The position numbers and the translations under genes were made by a program. A stretch of 64,000 nt of DNA from an uncultured Collinsella sp. (GTDB lineage: Bacteria > Actinomycetota > Coriobacteriia > Coriobacteriales > Coriobacteriaceae), in the NCBI GenBank assembly GCA_900541235.1, contig UQIW01000003.1:1-64000 (forward strand). Direction: 5' to 3'. Of this stretch, positions 52,821 through 61,711 are shown piece after piece. Below the pieces are notes generated by a model. The model had not been told where the DNA came from. It saw nothing but the letters and a program-made list of their open reading frames with translations, and did no database searches. Position 1 is the stretch's first letter; every line of letters starts with the position of its first letter.

Positions 52821-53864
52821 CTAGCGCTGTACGTAGGCGCGGACGAGCTCGAAGGTGTTGCGCACGCCGTCCATGTGGCTACGCTCGTAGTTGTGGCTCG
52901 CATACACGCCGGGGCCGATCAGACCATGGCGAATGTCGTAGCCGGCAGAGAGCGTGGCTTCGACGTCCGAACCGTAATGCGGATACACGTCGATAGCGTA
53001 ATCGAGCTCAAGCTCGCGCGCGATATTGGACAGCGCCGTCACCAGGTCGTAGTTGTACGGACCGCCCGAATCCTTGGCGCAGATCGACACCATGTGCTCG
53101 GTGCAGCCTAGGTCGTCGCCCACGCAGCCCATGTCAACGCTGATCATCTCGCGCGTGTCGGCCGGCACGAAGGCGCCGCCGTGGCCCACCTCCTCGTACA
53201 CGGTAAAGAGCAGCGAAACCTTACGCGAAAGCGTCACCTCGCCAGCGGCGACGGCACGCGCCAAGCCCAACAAAATGGCGGCCGATAGCTTGTCATCCAG
53301 GAAGCGGCTCTTAATGTAGCCGCTCTCCGTCACCGTCGTGCGAGGATCCATAGCGATGATGTCGCCGGTCTGAATACCCAGCTCGAGCACATCGTCCTTG
53401 CTGTCGACGTTCTCGTCGAGCAAGATCTCCATGTTCTTCTCGATGGTCTTGACCGGCTCGTCGGCCACGTGCGCCGAAGGCTCGGTGTTAAGAACCACGC
53501 CCGTGTAGACATTGCCGTCGCGCGTGTAGACGGTGCAGTTCTCGCCATCGGCCGTAGACCACTGATGCCCACCGAGCGTCGTGGGGCGCAGGCGGCCATT
53601 GTCCTTAATGGAACGCACCATGGCGCCTAGGGTATCGACATGGCTCGCCAGTACGAGCGGCTCGCCCTCGCCGCCAAGCTCAACGAGCACGTTACCCTTA
53701 TTAGAACGCTCAGGCCCAAACCCCATATCGCGCAGGGTCTCCATCAGATAATCAGTCGCCGCACGGGTATAGCCGGTAGGGGAGGCAATAGAAGTCAGCG
53801 TCTTAAGCTGTCCTGCGATATAGGAGAGCGTCTCCTCTAGAGAAGCATCAATATTAGAAGTCAT
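52821..53864 (-). CDS. M42 family metallopeptidase
   Basis: 347 residues. The second ATG (MTSNIDASL) is taken as start because GGAAGG is six to seven bases before it, while it touches the ATG at 53870. Zinc aminopeptidase of the glutamyl aminopeptidase/FrvX type, cytosolic dodecamer. First metal His in ASHVDTLGAMV (about 73-83), bridging Asp in FLDDKLSAAI (about 188), general-base Glu in YEEVGHGGA (about 222-230), then DMGCVGDD and a final His in YASHNYERSHMDG. All ligands are present. Peptide or acylated substrate unknown. Confidence 0.92.
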   Translation of the reverse strand: MTSNIDASLEETLSYIAGQLKTLTSIASPTGYTRAATDYLMETLRDMGFGPERSNKGNVLVELGGEGEPLVLASHVDTLGAMVRSIKDNGRLRPTTLGGHQWSTADGENCTVYTRDGNVYTGVVLNTEPSAHVADEPVKTIEKNMEILLDENVDSKDDVLELGIQTGDIIAMDPRTTVTESGYIKSRFLDDKLSAAILLGLARAVAAGEVTLSRKVSLLFTVYEEVGHGGAFVPADTREMISVDMGCVGDDLGCTEHMVSICAKDSGGPYNYDLVTALSNIARELELDYAIDVYPHYGSDVEATLSAGYDIRHGLIGPGVYASHNYERSHMDGVRNTFELVRAYVQR

Positions 53865-54268
53865 ATGCATCCTTCCAAGTAAAACTAAGACCGAGTCCCG
53901 ATTTTAACCGTTCTGCACGTGCAATGCCCCAGGAGCCGAGCCGCCTCCAGACGTCCCCGCACCGGTTTTGTGCACGTGCACGGTTTACAATCTCAATCTT
54001 GCATAAATCCTATTGGTATTTGCATAGAAATGAGGCATCTTTTTGCTTCGTCTCAGGGTGCCCCACCTTGGACCGTGCAAAAAACGGAGTATTCAGCACC
54101 GTGGGCCCCAACGGCCCCATCACGAACGACAAAACGACGCGGTTACAGCAGTGTTGCAGGTCGTCGCAAAGCAGAAACTCAGTAACAACCCCCTCCACTC
54201 ATCGATAGCCCGCCCACAATGGCTGTCGATGGGCGCCTGCGGATCACTACCGCCCATTCACAACGTTA

Positions 54269-54307
54269 TGCATTTTTAAGAGCTTGTTGAATACTCCCAA
54301 AAATGCA
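54269..54307. other. hairpin in gene-free stretch 53865-54383
   Basis: TGCATTTTT (54269-54277) pairs with AAAAATGCA (54299-54307). The interval of about 520 bases has several short open frames on both strands but none with a ribosome-binding site or a recognisable product. Two nearly identical CGTCTCAGGG words occur at its two ends. Confidence 0.4.
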
Positions 54308-54383
54308 CGCAGGGAAGTGCACCACCTATCCGCAGCGGGCAGTACGCCTTGGTTTTGTCCGTCTCAGGGCATCGACGCAGCAC

Positions 54384-54415
54384 AAAAAGCCCCGCCGTGC
54401 GTAGCACGGCGGGGC
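54384..54415 (-). terminator. terminator of fucO
   Basis: GCCCCGCCGTGC (54389-54400) pairs with GCACGGCGGGGC (54404-54415); on the minus strand TTTTTG follows. It lies 54 bases after the fucO stop. Confidence 0.92.
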
Positions 54416-54468
54416 CAGCGGCACGTCAAAAGACCATACACCTACGGGCGAAGGACCACCAAACTGGG

Positions 54469-55635
54469 CTAGGCAGCCGGGCAGATCTTCTTGAAGAGCT
54501 CGATGACGTCGTCGAGCGTTGCCTCGCGCGGGTTACCCGGGAAACAAGCGTCGGCCATGGCGTCCTTGGCCAGGACCTCGATCTCGTCAGCCTTCATGGC
54601 CTCGCAGACGTGCGGGATATTCACGTCGGCGGAAAGCTGCTTGACGGCGGCGATAGCGGCGTCGGCAGCCTCGTCGGTGCTCATGCCCGTGGTGTCAACG
54701 CCCATGGCGGCGGCAACCTTGGCCAGACGCTCGGCGCAAACCGGCTTGTTGAACTCCATGGCGATCGGCAGCAGCATGGCGCAAGCGACGCCGTGCGGGG
54801 TGTCGTAGTGAGCGGACAGGGTGTGAGCCATGGCGTGGTCGATGCCCAGGCCAACATTGGAGAAGCCCATGCCGGCGACATACTGGCCAAGGGCCATGCC
54901 CTCGCGGCCGGAGCCGGGCTGGCCGGACTTGGCCTCGGCAACGGAGTCGCGTAGGTTCTCGCTGATCAGCTTGATGGCCTCAAAGTGGAACATGTCGGAG
55001 AGCTCCCAAGCGCCCTTGGTGGTATAGCCCTCGATGGCATGGGTCAGAGCGTCCATACCAGTGGAAGCGGTCAGGCCGGCGGGCATGGAAGCCATCATGT
55101 CAGGATCGACGACGGCGACCTCGGGGGCGTCGTTGGTGTCGACGCACACGAACTTGCGGACCTTCTCGGGGTCGGTGATGACGTAGTTGATGGTCACCTC
55201 GGCGGCGGTACCAGCGGTCGTCGGCACGGCGATGGTGAACACGGCGTGGTTCTTAGTGGGAGCAACGCCCTCGAGGCTGCGGACATCGGCGAACTCGGGG
55301 TTGTTGATGATGATGCCGATGGCCTTGGCGGTGTCCATGGAGGAGCCGCCACCGATGGTCACGATAGCGTCAGCCTCGGCGGCCTTAAAGGCCTCGACGC
55401 CGTCCTTGACGTTCTGGATAGTGGGGTTGGGCTTGATCTCGGAGTAGAGGCTCCAAGCGATGCCGGCAGCGTCGAGCTCGTCGGTCACCTTAGCGGTAAC
55501 GCCAAACTTGACCAGATCGGGGTCGGAGCAGACGAAGATCTTCTTGTAGCCGCGACGCTGGAGCTCGCCGGGGATCTCCTTGATGGCGCCGGAACCATGA
55601 TAAGAGATGGTATTGAGAACGAAACGATTAGCCAT
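54469..55635 (-). CDS. fucO: lactaldehyde reductase, iron-containing alcohol dehydrogenase
   Basis: 388 residues from the ATG at 55635 with GGGAGG upstream. Group III alcohol dehydrogenase that reduces L-lactaldehyde to 1,2-propanediol with NADH during fucose or rhamnose use. Long stretches match E. coli FucO, for example NNPEFADVRSLEG, PTTAGTAAEVTINYVITD and ALGQYVAGMGFSNVGLG. NAD-binding GGGSSMDTAKA (about 97-107) and metal ligands in DALTHAIEG and HAMAHTLSAHYDTPHG are present. Monocistronic; no fucose pathway genes adjacent. A 16-base operator-like palindrome lies 100 bases upstream. Could act on other short aldehydes. Confidence 0.92.
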   Translation of the reverse strand: MANRFVLNTISYHGSGAIKEIPGELQRRGYKKIFVCSDPDLVKFGVTAKVTDELDAAGIAWSLYSEIKPNPTIQNVKDGVEAFKAAEADAIVTIGGGSSMDTAKAIGIIINNPEFADVRSLEGVAPTKNHAVFTIAVPTTAGTAAEVTINYVITDPEKVRKFVCVDTNDAPEVAVVDPDMMASMPAGLTASTGMDALTHAIEGYTTKGAWELSDMFHFEAIKLISENLRDSVAEAKSGQPGSGREGMALGQYVAGMGFSNVGLGIDHAMAHTLSAHYDTPHGVACAMLLPIAMEFNKPVCAERLAKVAAAMGVDTTGMSTDEAADAAIAAVKQLSADVNIPHVCEAMKADEIEVLAKDAMADACFPGNPREATLDDVIELFKKICPAA

Positions 55636-55734
55636 TGAAAGCCTCCCATCGTGTGCGGGGCACCCATTACGCCCCACGCTATGAGTCCCATCCTAACGCT
55701 TTTGAAACAAAAAACGCGTGAGAACGTCAAATTT

Positions 55735-55750
55735 GTTAAAGCGTTTCAAC
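55735..55750. promoter_or_regulatory. LacI/catabolite-type operator upstream of fucO
   Basis: GTTAAAGCGTTTCAAC is a 16-base near-palindrome with central CG; it differs from perfect symmetry only by purine-purine changes. Shape and centre fit operators of LacI-family regulators such as CcpA. It lies 100 bases before the fucO start codon. Confidence 0.5.
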
Positions 55751-55767
55751 AGATGATGAAAAATATT

Positions 55768-55794
55768 GCGGCAAAGGGACAGCCCCTTTGCCGC
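55768..55794 (-). terminator. terminator of the YoaK-type gene
   Basis: GCGGCAAAGGG pairs with CCCTTTGCCGC; on the minus strand AATATTTTTC follows. Seven bases after the stop codon. Confidence 0.85.
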
Positions 55795-55800
55795 ATTCGG

Positions 55801-56517
55801 TTACTTTCGACAGCCCTCTTTCCAAGCCTCGGCCGCAGCCTTCCAGCGTAAGCGCAAGTCGCGCTCGCGGTCGATGAACATGATGGCAAACGCGACAAAC
55901 AGCAGCAAGCTCGCCACGACGATGGCGTGCAGGCCCATGCGCTCAATACACCAGTTGCCCAGCACGGCGCCAAACACAAAGGTAAAGATCACGCCAAAGT
56001 ACAGCAGGCCGTTTTCCAAAAAGCCGCGCCTGTGGGTGATGATGTAATCGTCCACGTTTTGCAGCGCGTTGCGCAGGTTGCCGATGCACATGGTCGTAGC
56101 AATGCCGTGACCGTGGATCTTGCGGAAGCTCTCGACCTGCATGCCGCAGGCAAACGAAGTGAGGCAGTTGGCGAGCAAGTTGTAACCGCCACCGGGGATA
56201 AAGCTCACGCCCAGCAAGATGACGGCTTCAAAGAACACCGTTACCTGGCGCCAGTGAATCACGCTGCCAAACCGTTCATGTACCAGGTCGGCAAGCATAA
56301 TGCCCACGGCAAACGACACCACAGGGAAGAAGTAGCGCCCCGCAAGTGCCCAATTGCCCTCCGAGATGCTCACGCCCACCAGCAAGATGTTGCCCGTCTG
56401 CGCGTTAGCGAAAACATGGTCGCGCCCAATGTACGAATAAACGTCCATAAAGCCGCCGGCGAGCGCCAGGATAATGCCCAATTCGATGGACTCCGATATC
56501 TGTTTGGCACGCTGCAT
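55801..56517 (-). CDS. YoaK (DUF1275) family membrane protein
   Basis: 238 residues from the ATG at 56517, which has AGGAGG ten bases upstream. Six hydrophobic segments. The family marks are LALAGGFMDVYSYIG (about 18-32) and FANAQTGNILLVGV (about 37-50), with MQVESFRKIHGHGIATTMCIGNL in the middle. DUF1275 proteins are inner-membrane proteins of unknown substrate. The frame is open further upstream but that part overlaps the region before the radical SAM gene and lacks a start signal. Ends in a basic tail. Monocistronic with its own terminator. Confidence 0.85.
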   Translation of the reverse strand: MQRAKQISESIELGIILALAGGFMDVYSYIGRDHVFANAQTGNILLVGVSISEGNWALAGRYFFPVVSFAVGIMLADLVHERFGSVIHWRQVTVFFEAVILLGVSFIPGGGYNLLANCLTSFACGMQVESFRKIHGHGIATTMCIGNLRNALQNVDDYIITHRRGFLENGLLYFGVIFTFVFGAVLGNWCIERMGLHAIVVASLLLFVAFAIMFIDRERDLRLRWKAAAEAWKEGCRK

Positions 56518-56785
56518 CGTCGTGCATCCTCCTTGTTGACGACCCTCTCGTGCGTTGGCGGAAACATAACCGCCGTTCATACTGTAACCCATTGACAACA
56601 TGGCGTGCGCGCGAGACGGGTTCTCCAACGCGCAGATACACAGTCTGGAAACAAACAGCGGGCGCGGCGCCGACACCCGCACCGACACGCCGATCCGCCA
56701 GCCCATGTACTCCACCAGTCTTTTTAGCGCCGTCCCAAAAAGACTGGTTACAATTACGTGCAGCATACTAACAACGGGAGGAATC

Positions 56786-58921
56786 GTGGCAAAAAAGCCC
56801 CAGGACGCTCAGCACAACCAGCACGGCAAGCATGCCCAGCGCGGCCAGCAGCAAAAGCGCGGTGGCAAGGCCCAGAGCGGCCACGCCACTCATACCCCGG
56901 CAGCGCCCGCCCGTCCCTGGCGCCCGGGCCGCGATAAGTTCCTCCCCGTCAGCCGCGCCGACATGGATGCGCGCGGCTGGGACCAGTGCGACTTCGTCTA
57001 TATCTGCGGTGATGCCTACGTGGACCATCCGAGCTTTGGCATGGCTATCATCAGCCGCGTACTCGACGCGCACGGTTACAAAGTGGGCATCATCTGCCAG
57101 CCCGACTGGACCGACCCCGCCAGCATCACTGCGCTCGGCGAGCCGCGCCTGGGCTTTTTGGTCAGTGCCGGCAACATGGACTCCATGGTCAACCACTATT
57201 CGGTGACCAAGCACCGCCGCCACACCGATGCCTACACGCCCGGCGGCGAGGAAGGTCACCGCCCCAATCGTGCCGTCACGGTCTACGGCAACCTCATCCG
57301 CCAGACGTTTAAGGACGCTCCCATCATTATCGGCGGCATCGAGGCAAGCCTGCGCCGCCTGGCCCACTACGACTACTGGCAGGACAAGCTCAAGCGCTCG
57401 GTACTACTCGACTCGGGCGCCGACATCCTCATCTACGGCATGGGCGAGCACGCAATCGTCGAGATCGCCGACGCGCTCGACGCGGGACTGCCCGTCGACC
57501 AGATTACCTATATCAATGGCACCGTTTACCGCACGGGTTCGCTCGACGAGGTCTACGACTACGACCTGCTGCCCAGCTGGGACGACCTTACCGCCGACAA
57601 GCTCAACTACGCACGCAGCTTCAATGTGCAGCAGCAGAATATGGACCCCATCACCGGACACCGCCTGGTAGAGCCCTACCCCAACAGCGTCTATGTGGTG
57701 CAGAACCCGCCATCGGCGACGCTCACCACCGATGAGATGGACGAGGTAGCCGAGCTCCCCTACGCACGCGATTGGCATCCCGACTACGACGTGGCAGGCG
57801 GCGTGCCGGCCTTTGCCGAGATCAAGTTTTCCATTAGCTCCAACCGTGGCTGTTTTGGTGAGTGCTCATTTTGCGCCCTCACCTTCCACCAGGGGCGCGT
57901 GCTGCAGATGCGCAGCCACGATTCGATCATGCGCGAGGCCGAGCTGCTCACGCGCGATCCCGAGTTTAAGGGCTACATCAACGACGTGGGCGGACCGACG
58001 GCAAACTTTAGCCGCCCTGCCTGCGACAAGCAGCTCAAGCACGGCGTGTGCAAGAACAAGCGCTGCCTGTGGCCGAGCGTGTGCAAGAACATGGTGGTCG
58101 ACGAGAGCGGCTACACGCAGTTGCTGCGCGACCTGCGCCAGCTGCCGGGCGTCAAGAAGGTCTTCGTCCGCAGCGGCATCCGCTTTGACTACACCATGGC
58201 CGACGCCTCGGACGAGTTTTTGCGCGAGCTGCTGGAGCACCATGTCTCGGGCCAGCTCCGCGTGGCACCCGAGCACGTGAGCGACGCGGTGCTGAGTGTG
58301 ATGGGCAAGCCGAGCCGAGCCGTCTACGACGCGTTCTGCCGTAAATTTGAACGCCTGAACCGCGAATACGGACTCAAGCAGTACGTGGTGCCGTATCTGA
58401 TCTCGAGCCACCCCGGCTCGACCATGAAGGAAGCCGTGGACCTTGCCGAAGCCGTGCGCGACATGGGCTACATGCCCGAGCAGGTGCAGGACTTCTACCC
58501 CACACCGTCCACCATGTCGACGTGCATGTACTACACCGGCGTGGATCCGCGCACCATGGAGCCGATCTATGTGGCGCGCGACCCGCACGAGAAGGCCATG
58601 CAACGCGCGCTCATCCAGTATCGCAAACCCGAGAACTACAAGCTCGTGCGCGAGGCACTGGAAAAGGCCGGGCGTCGTGACCTGATCGGCTACACCAAGC
58701 ATTGTCTGATTCGCCCCGTGCCACCACGCCCGGGCGAGACATCGGCCAGCGGCGGGCATGGCACCGGCAAGAAGGGCGGCAAGGCCCACGGTGGCGCCGC
58801 CGGCAAGGGACCCAAGGGCAGCAAGGGCCACAGCGGCATGTCGCGTGCGCAGAACACCGCAGGCCGCAACCGCGCGGCCCAGGGGCGTCAGGGTGCCAAC
58901 GGAGGCGGTCGCCGCAACTAG
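56786..58921 (+). CDS. YgiQ family radical SAM protein
   Basis: 711 residues from GTG at 56786, preceded by GGGAGGAATC. The Cx3Cx2C cluster site is in SSNRGCFGECSFCALTFHQG (about 350-370), reading C-FGE-C-SF-C. The N-terminal domain contains FLPVSRADMDARGWDQCD, typical of YgiQ, and a Cys-rich DKQLKHGVCKNKRCLWPSVC segment follows the barrel start. Both termini are low complexity: His/Gln/Lys-rich at 5-45 and Gly/Lys/Arg-rich over the last 70 residues, probably RNA-binding or disordered. Reaction unknown for the family. Its stop codon overlaps that of the convergent protease gene in the palindrome CTAG. Confidence 0.93.
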   Translation: MAKKPQDAQHNQHGKHAQRGQQQKRGGKAQSGHATHTPAAPARPWRPGRDKFLPVSRADMDARGWDQCDFVYICGDAYVDHPSFGMAIISRVLDAHGYKVGIICQPDWTDPASITALGEPRLGFLVSAGNMDSMVNHYSVTKHRRHTDAYTPGGEEGHRPNRAVTVYGNLIRQTFKDAPIIIGGIEASLRRLAHYDYWQDKLKRSVLLDSGADILIYGMGEHAIVEIADALDAGLPVDQITYINGTVYRTGSLDEVYDYDLLPSWDDLTADKLNYARSFNVQQQNMDPITGHRLVEPYPNSVYVVQNPPSATLTTDEMDEVAELPYARDWHPDYDVAGGVPAFAEIKFSISSNRGCFGECSFCALTFHQGRVLQMRSHDSIMREAELLTRDPEFKGYINDVGGPTANFSRPACDKQLKHGVCKNKRCLWPSVCKNMVVDESGYTQLLRDLRQLPGVKKVFVRSGIRFDYTMADASDEFLRELLEHHVSGQLRVAPEHVSDAVLSVMGKPSRAVYDAFCRKFERLNREYGLKQYVVPYLISSHPGSTMKEAVDLAEAVRDMGYMPEQVQDFYPTPSTMSTCMYYTGVDPRTMEPIYVARDPHEKAMQRALIQYRKPENYKLVREALEKAGRRDLIGYTKHCLIRPVPPRPGETSASGGHGTGKKGGKAHGGAAGKGPKGSKGHSGMSRAQNTAGRNRAAQGRQGANGGGRRN

Positions 58922-59829
58922 GGCAGCGGTGCGTTCGCTGCGTCCATCCCACACGCGTGGCGCAGCGAGCGCATCGCCTCTACCAGCACAAAGCCGGCGA
59001 TAGCGACCGTAATTGCCACGTCGAGCGGCGTGTTCACAAACCAGAGCATCGTCATGAGATACGACCCGGCATTAAAGGCAAAGTGCAGCAGAATCGTGTA
59101 GCGGAGCTTTCCGGTGGTCACGAGTACCCAGCCAAAGATGAGGCCGGCGGCCCCCGCGTAGCAACCCTGCACCCAGTTCATGTGCATAAAACCGAAAATC
59201 GCCGCCTGCAGCACGATTGCCGCGGCGACACCCCAGGCACTCGGGGCCGCCCAGGGCACTATGGCGCCGTCTTGCGGTCGCACGAGACGTCGGCGCTTCC
59301 AAAGTGGGCGGCACTGCGGGTTAAACGCTCGGAGCGAAAACTCAAAAATGATGCCGCGCACCAGCAGCTCCTCGCAAAACGGAGCGCCGAGCACCGTAGT
59401 CAGGACGGCGAGATAGCTGGTGTCGCCCATGCCTGTTTCCTCGACAAGTTCACTGTAATCGGCCGCGACCTCGGGCAACAATGACAGTACGGCGTCGGTC
59501 ACGTAGCCAACGACCACCTGCAGTGCCAAGCCGATCACGATAACGCAGGCAATGCGCTTCCACGCGCTACGCACTCCCCCGCCAAGCGGACGCTCACCTT
59601 GCCAGCGCGCGATAAACGACCGCGGCCACAAATAACGCCACCATAGCAGCGCCATCAAAAACGACGCCGTCTGCGCGACGGCCTGAAGCAATTGGATGTC
59701 GAGATCATCGATCGAAAAACCCATGAACACCGATGCGACGCCAAGGGCGGAGAACAAAACGACGCTCAGGGCAATATCGGCAGCGACGACGCCAAAACAG
59801 GCAAGCGCCCAAATCATCGCATTGAGCAT
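58918..59829 (-). CDS. CPBP family intramembrane metalloprotease
   Basis: 303 residues from the ATG at 59829 with GAGGAGG upstream; upstream codons are not needed. About eight hydrophobic segments. The CPBP (Abi/CAAX) motifs are EELLVRG (about 156-162), FMHMNW (about 217-222) and HFAFN (about 250-254), giving the Glu-Glu, His and His of the active site. Members cleave prenylated or bacteriocin-related peptides or act in immunity. No bacteriocin gene is adjacent. Convergent with the radical SAM gene, stop codons overlapping by four bases. Confidence 0.88.
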   Translation of the reverse strand: MLNAMIWALACFGVVAADIALSVVLFSALGVASVFMGFSIDDLDIQLLQAVAQTASFLMALLWWRYLWPRSFIARWQGERPLGGGVRSAWKRIACVIVIGLALQVVVGYVTDAVLSLLPEVAADYSELVEETGMGDTSYLAVLTTVLGAPFCEELLVRGIIFEFSLRAFNPQCRPLWKRRRLVRPQDGAIVPWAAPSAWGVAAAIVLQAAIFGFMHMNWVQGCYAGAAGLIFGWVLVTTGKLRYTILLHFAFNAGSYLMTMLWFVNTPLDVAITVAIAGFVLVEAMRSLRHACGMDAANAPLP

Positions 59830-59880
59830 GCCAACCTCCTCAAAACCGTTCCCTAGTTCTACCACAACTCGGCAGAGAGC

Positions 59881-59911
59881 TGATCCCATGGGGACAGAGG
59901 AAAACGGATCA
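59881..59911. repeat. single arm of the GATCCGTTTTCCTCC palindromic family
   Basis: TGATCCCATGGGGACAGAGG and AAAACGGATCA follow each other here, matching one arm of 48514-48600. It touches the stop codon of the RelB-like gene. The second arm is missing. Direct copy at 60278-60308. Confidence 0.7.
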
Positions 59912-59912
59912 C

Positions 59913-60113
59913 TTATTGATGAGAATCAGGCGCAGCGCCAAAGGCCCCGTTGGGCGAAATGTCGAACGGAAAGGTGCCGCAGCGATTGAAGGCGGCGATG
60001 AACATGCGGATGGCGTTGGACGGCGTGGTACCTACGAGTTGGGTTGCCGCCGCGAAGGCCGCCTTTTCCTCGGGCAAGACCTTCGCGACAACCGGGGTCA
60101 TGTGTTCTGCCAT
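59913..60113 (-). CDS. RelB/DinJ-like antitoxin, orphan
   Basis: 66 residues from the ATG at 60113 with AAGGA upstream. The segment VAKVLPEEKAAFAAATQLVG then TTPSNAIRMFIAAFNRCG is the ribbon-helix-helix and dimer region of RelB/DinJ antitoxins. Such proteins block a RelE/YafQ RNase and repress their own promoter. No toxin follows; instead the stop codon abuts a palindromic repeat arm, and a second direct arm lies upstream at 60278. An inverted repeat ATGCGGGCC (60150-60158) facing GGCCCGCAT lies in the leader. The toxin gene may have been lost when the repeats arrived. Confidence 0.65.
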   Translation of the reverse strand: MAEHMTPVVAKVLPEEKAAFAAATQLVGTTPSNAIRMFIAAFNRCGTFPFDISPNGAFGAAPDSHQ

Positions 60114-60277
60114 GGCGCTTCCTTTTTGAAACAACGGTGGTGCGGATGGATGCGGGCCACGCGGCTGGGCGACAGGCTGTGAAGGCAACCCGATTGGCCC
60201 GCATCTGGAATTTGTTTCTACGGCGTTGGTATTACTTGGTATTCTTAAGTATTACCCCGCAGATAGAATACCATACC

Positions 60278-60308
60278 CGACCCCATGGGGACGGAGAAAA
60301 ACGGATCA
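60278..60308. repeat. second single arm of the same palindromic family
   Basis: ACCCCATGGGGACGGAG then AAAAACGGATCA. Same orientation as the arm at 59881-59911, so the two form direct repeats around the antitoxin gene. The stretch 60114-60277 holds an inverted repeat (60150-60204) and AT-rich direct repeats of TTGGTATT, but no gene. Confidence 0.65.
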
Positions 60309-60328
60309 TTTTGTTGCTGAGTAAGTAT

Positions 60329-61708
60329 TTAGAGCGTGATGATGTCCGAGATATTGAGGGCCTGAGCGTCGACGGCATCGTGCGTGGCAAGCAGCAGCAT
60401 GCGGCCGTCGAGAAAGTCGAGCACGACCTCGGCGCATGCGTCGCGCGCGGCGGTATCTAGACCGGTAAAGGGCTCGTCCAGAATCACCGCGTCGCCTGGG
60501 CACAACAGGGCTCGGGCAATCTCGACACGACGGCGCTGTCCACCCGAAAGCTCGGCCACGCGGGCATGCACATCGATCCCCGGTATCAGCAGACGCAACA
60601 GGGCTGCGGCACTCGAGGCGTCCACGCGCGCGTCGGCGCACACCAGCACGTTATCCAAAGCCGAGGTGCCCTCTACCAGGCGCACATCCTGAAACACCAT
60701 GGAGCACGGCGCGCACTCCCCCGCCGCCAGCGCGAGCAACGTCGACTTGCCCACGCCCGAGGCGCCCATCACGCAGGCGCGCCCACCGGCGGGCACACGA
60801 AGCACCAGCCCGTCGAGCGCCGGCGCCCAGGGCGCACGATCGCCCACGGCAAGCGCAAGCTCCGCCGCAGCGCCGGCGCCAGCAGGGTCGCCCGAACGCC
60901 CGCGAGTACCACGCCCATGTGCCCACACGGCAGCACGCCACGCCGCGGGCCCCGAAGCCCGCAGCAACCACACCAGCACACGCTCGCATGCCCGCGATGC
61001 CGCCACGACCAACACGGTCCAAGCCAGCAGGTCAGCCGTCTCGATGAGCAGCTTCGCCTGATAGATGCGCTCGCCCACGGTGCCCGTCGCCATGCCGATC
61101 AGCTCCGCCGCCACGCCGGCCTTCCAGCTCATGCCAATCACGGCGCGGGCGCACGAAAGCACAAACGGCAGGACTTCGCGCCAGGTGTGGGCACAAAACA
61201 GTCGCCAACCCCGCACGCCATGCAGACGAAACATCTGCTCCAGCGGCTTATCCGCTTGCGTCAAACCCTCGACCAGCGAAAAATACACGCCCGGAAGCGC
61301 CATCAAAAAGACCGCCGCAATGCTCACGCGCGCCGACCCCAGCCAAATGAGCAGCAGGACCACCACGCAGGCAACCGGCGTCGCCTTAACAAACGAAAGC
61401 GCCGGAGCCACCAAGCGGACAAACGCCTGCGAGCGCGACGAAATTCCGGCCAGCAAACCACCGCACACCGCGGCAAGCGCCAAACCGCCTAGAATCCGCG
61501 CACCCGAGCCCGCCAGAATCGCCCACGTGCCGGCATCGCATACCAGCCGCAGCAACGCCACCACAACAGCACCCGGACCCGGCAAAATCAGCGGCTGTGC
61601 CACCAGCGCCGCCGCGAAGACCCACACGGCAAGCCAAAAGGCGGCGACGGCACCTGCTGCCGCCACCGCCTTCATACGCTCTGTCATTTGTCGAGCAAAC
61701 ACACGCAC
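60329..61708 (-). CDS. ABC importer with permease and ATPase fused in one chain
   Basis: 459 residues from GTG at 61708 with GGAG eight bases upstream, inside the end of the previous gene. Residues 1-255 are a SsuC/TauC-type permease with five to six membrane segments and the EAA-like loop GVRGWRLFCAHTWREVLPF. Residues 275-459 are an ATPase: Walker A GASGVGKSTL (about 322-331), Q-loop VFQDVR, signature LSGGQRRRVEIARAL, Walker B VILDEPFTGLD, and switch His in LLLATHD. Importers usually keep these on separate chains. The ATPase part is short but complete. It follows a substrate-binding lipoprotein by three bases, and takes up an unknown anion or small organic molecule. Confidence 0.85.
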   Translation of the reverse strand: MRVFARQMTERMKAVAAAGAVAAFWLAVWVFAAALVAQPLILPGPGAVVVALLRLVCDAGTWAILAGSGARILGGLALAAVCGGLLAGISSRSQAFVRLVAPALSFVKATPVACVVVLLLIWLGSARVSIAAVFLMALPGVYFSLVEGLTQADKPLEQMFRLHGVRGWRLFCAHTWREVLPFVLSCARAVIGMSWKAGVAAELIGMATGTVGERIYQAKLLIETADLLAWTVLVVAASRACERVLVWLLRASGPAAWRAAVWAHGRGTRGRSGDPAGAGAAAELALAVGDRAPWAPALDGLVLRVPAGGRACVMGASGVGKSTLLALAAGECAPCSMVFQDVRLVEGTSALDNVLVCADARVDASSAAALLRLLIPGIDVHARVAELSGGQRRRVEIARALLCPGDAVILDEPFTGLDTAARDACAEVVLDFLDGRMLLLATHDAVDAQALNISDIITL

Positions 61709-61711
61709 GGG

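Noticed and set aside
53919..54208. Short frames on both strands between the M42 peptidase and fucO
   Set aside because: None has a ribosome-binding site or a protein-like pattern, and they are shadows of one another.
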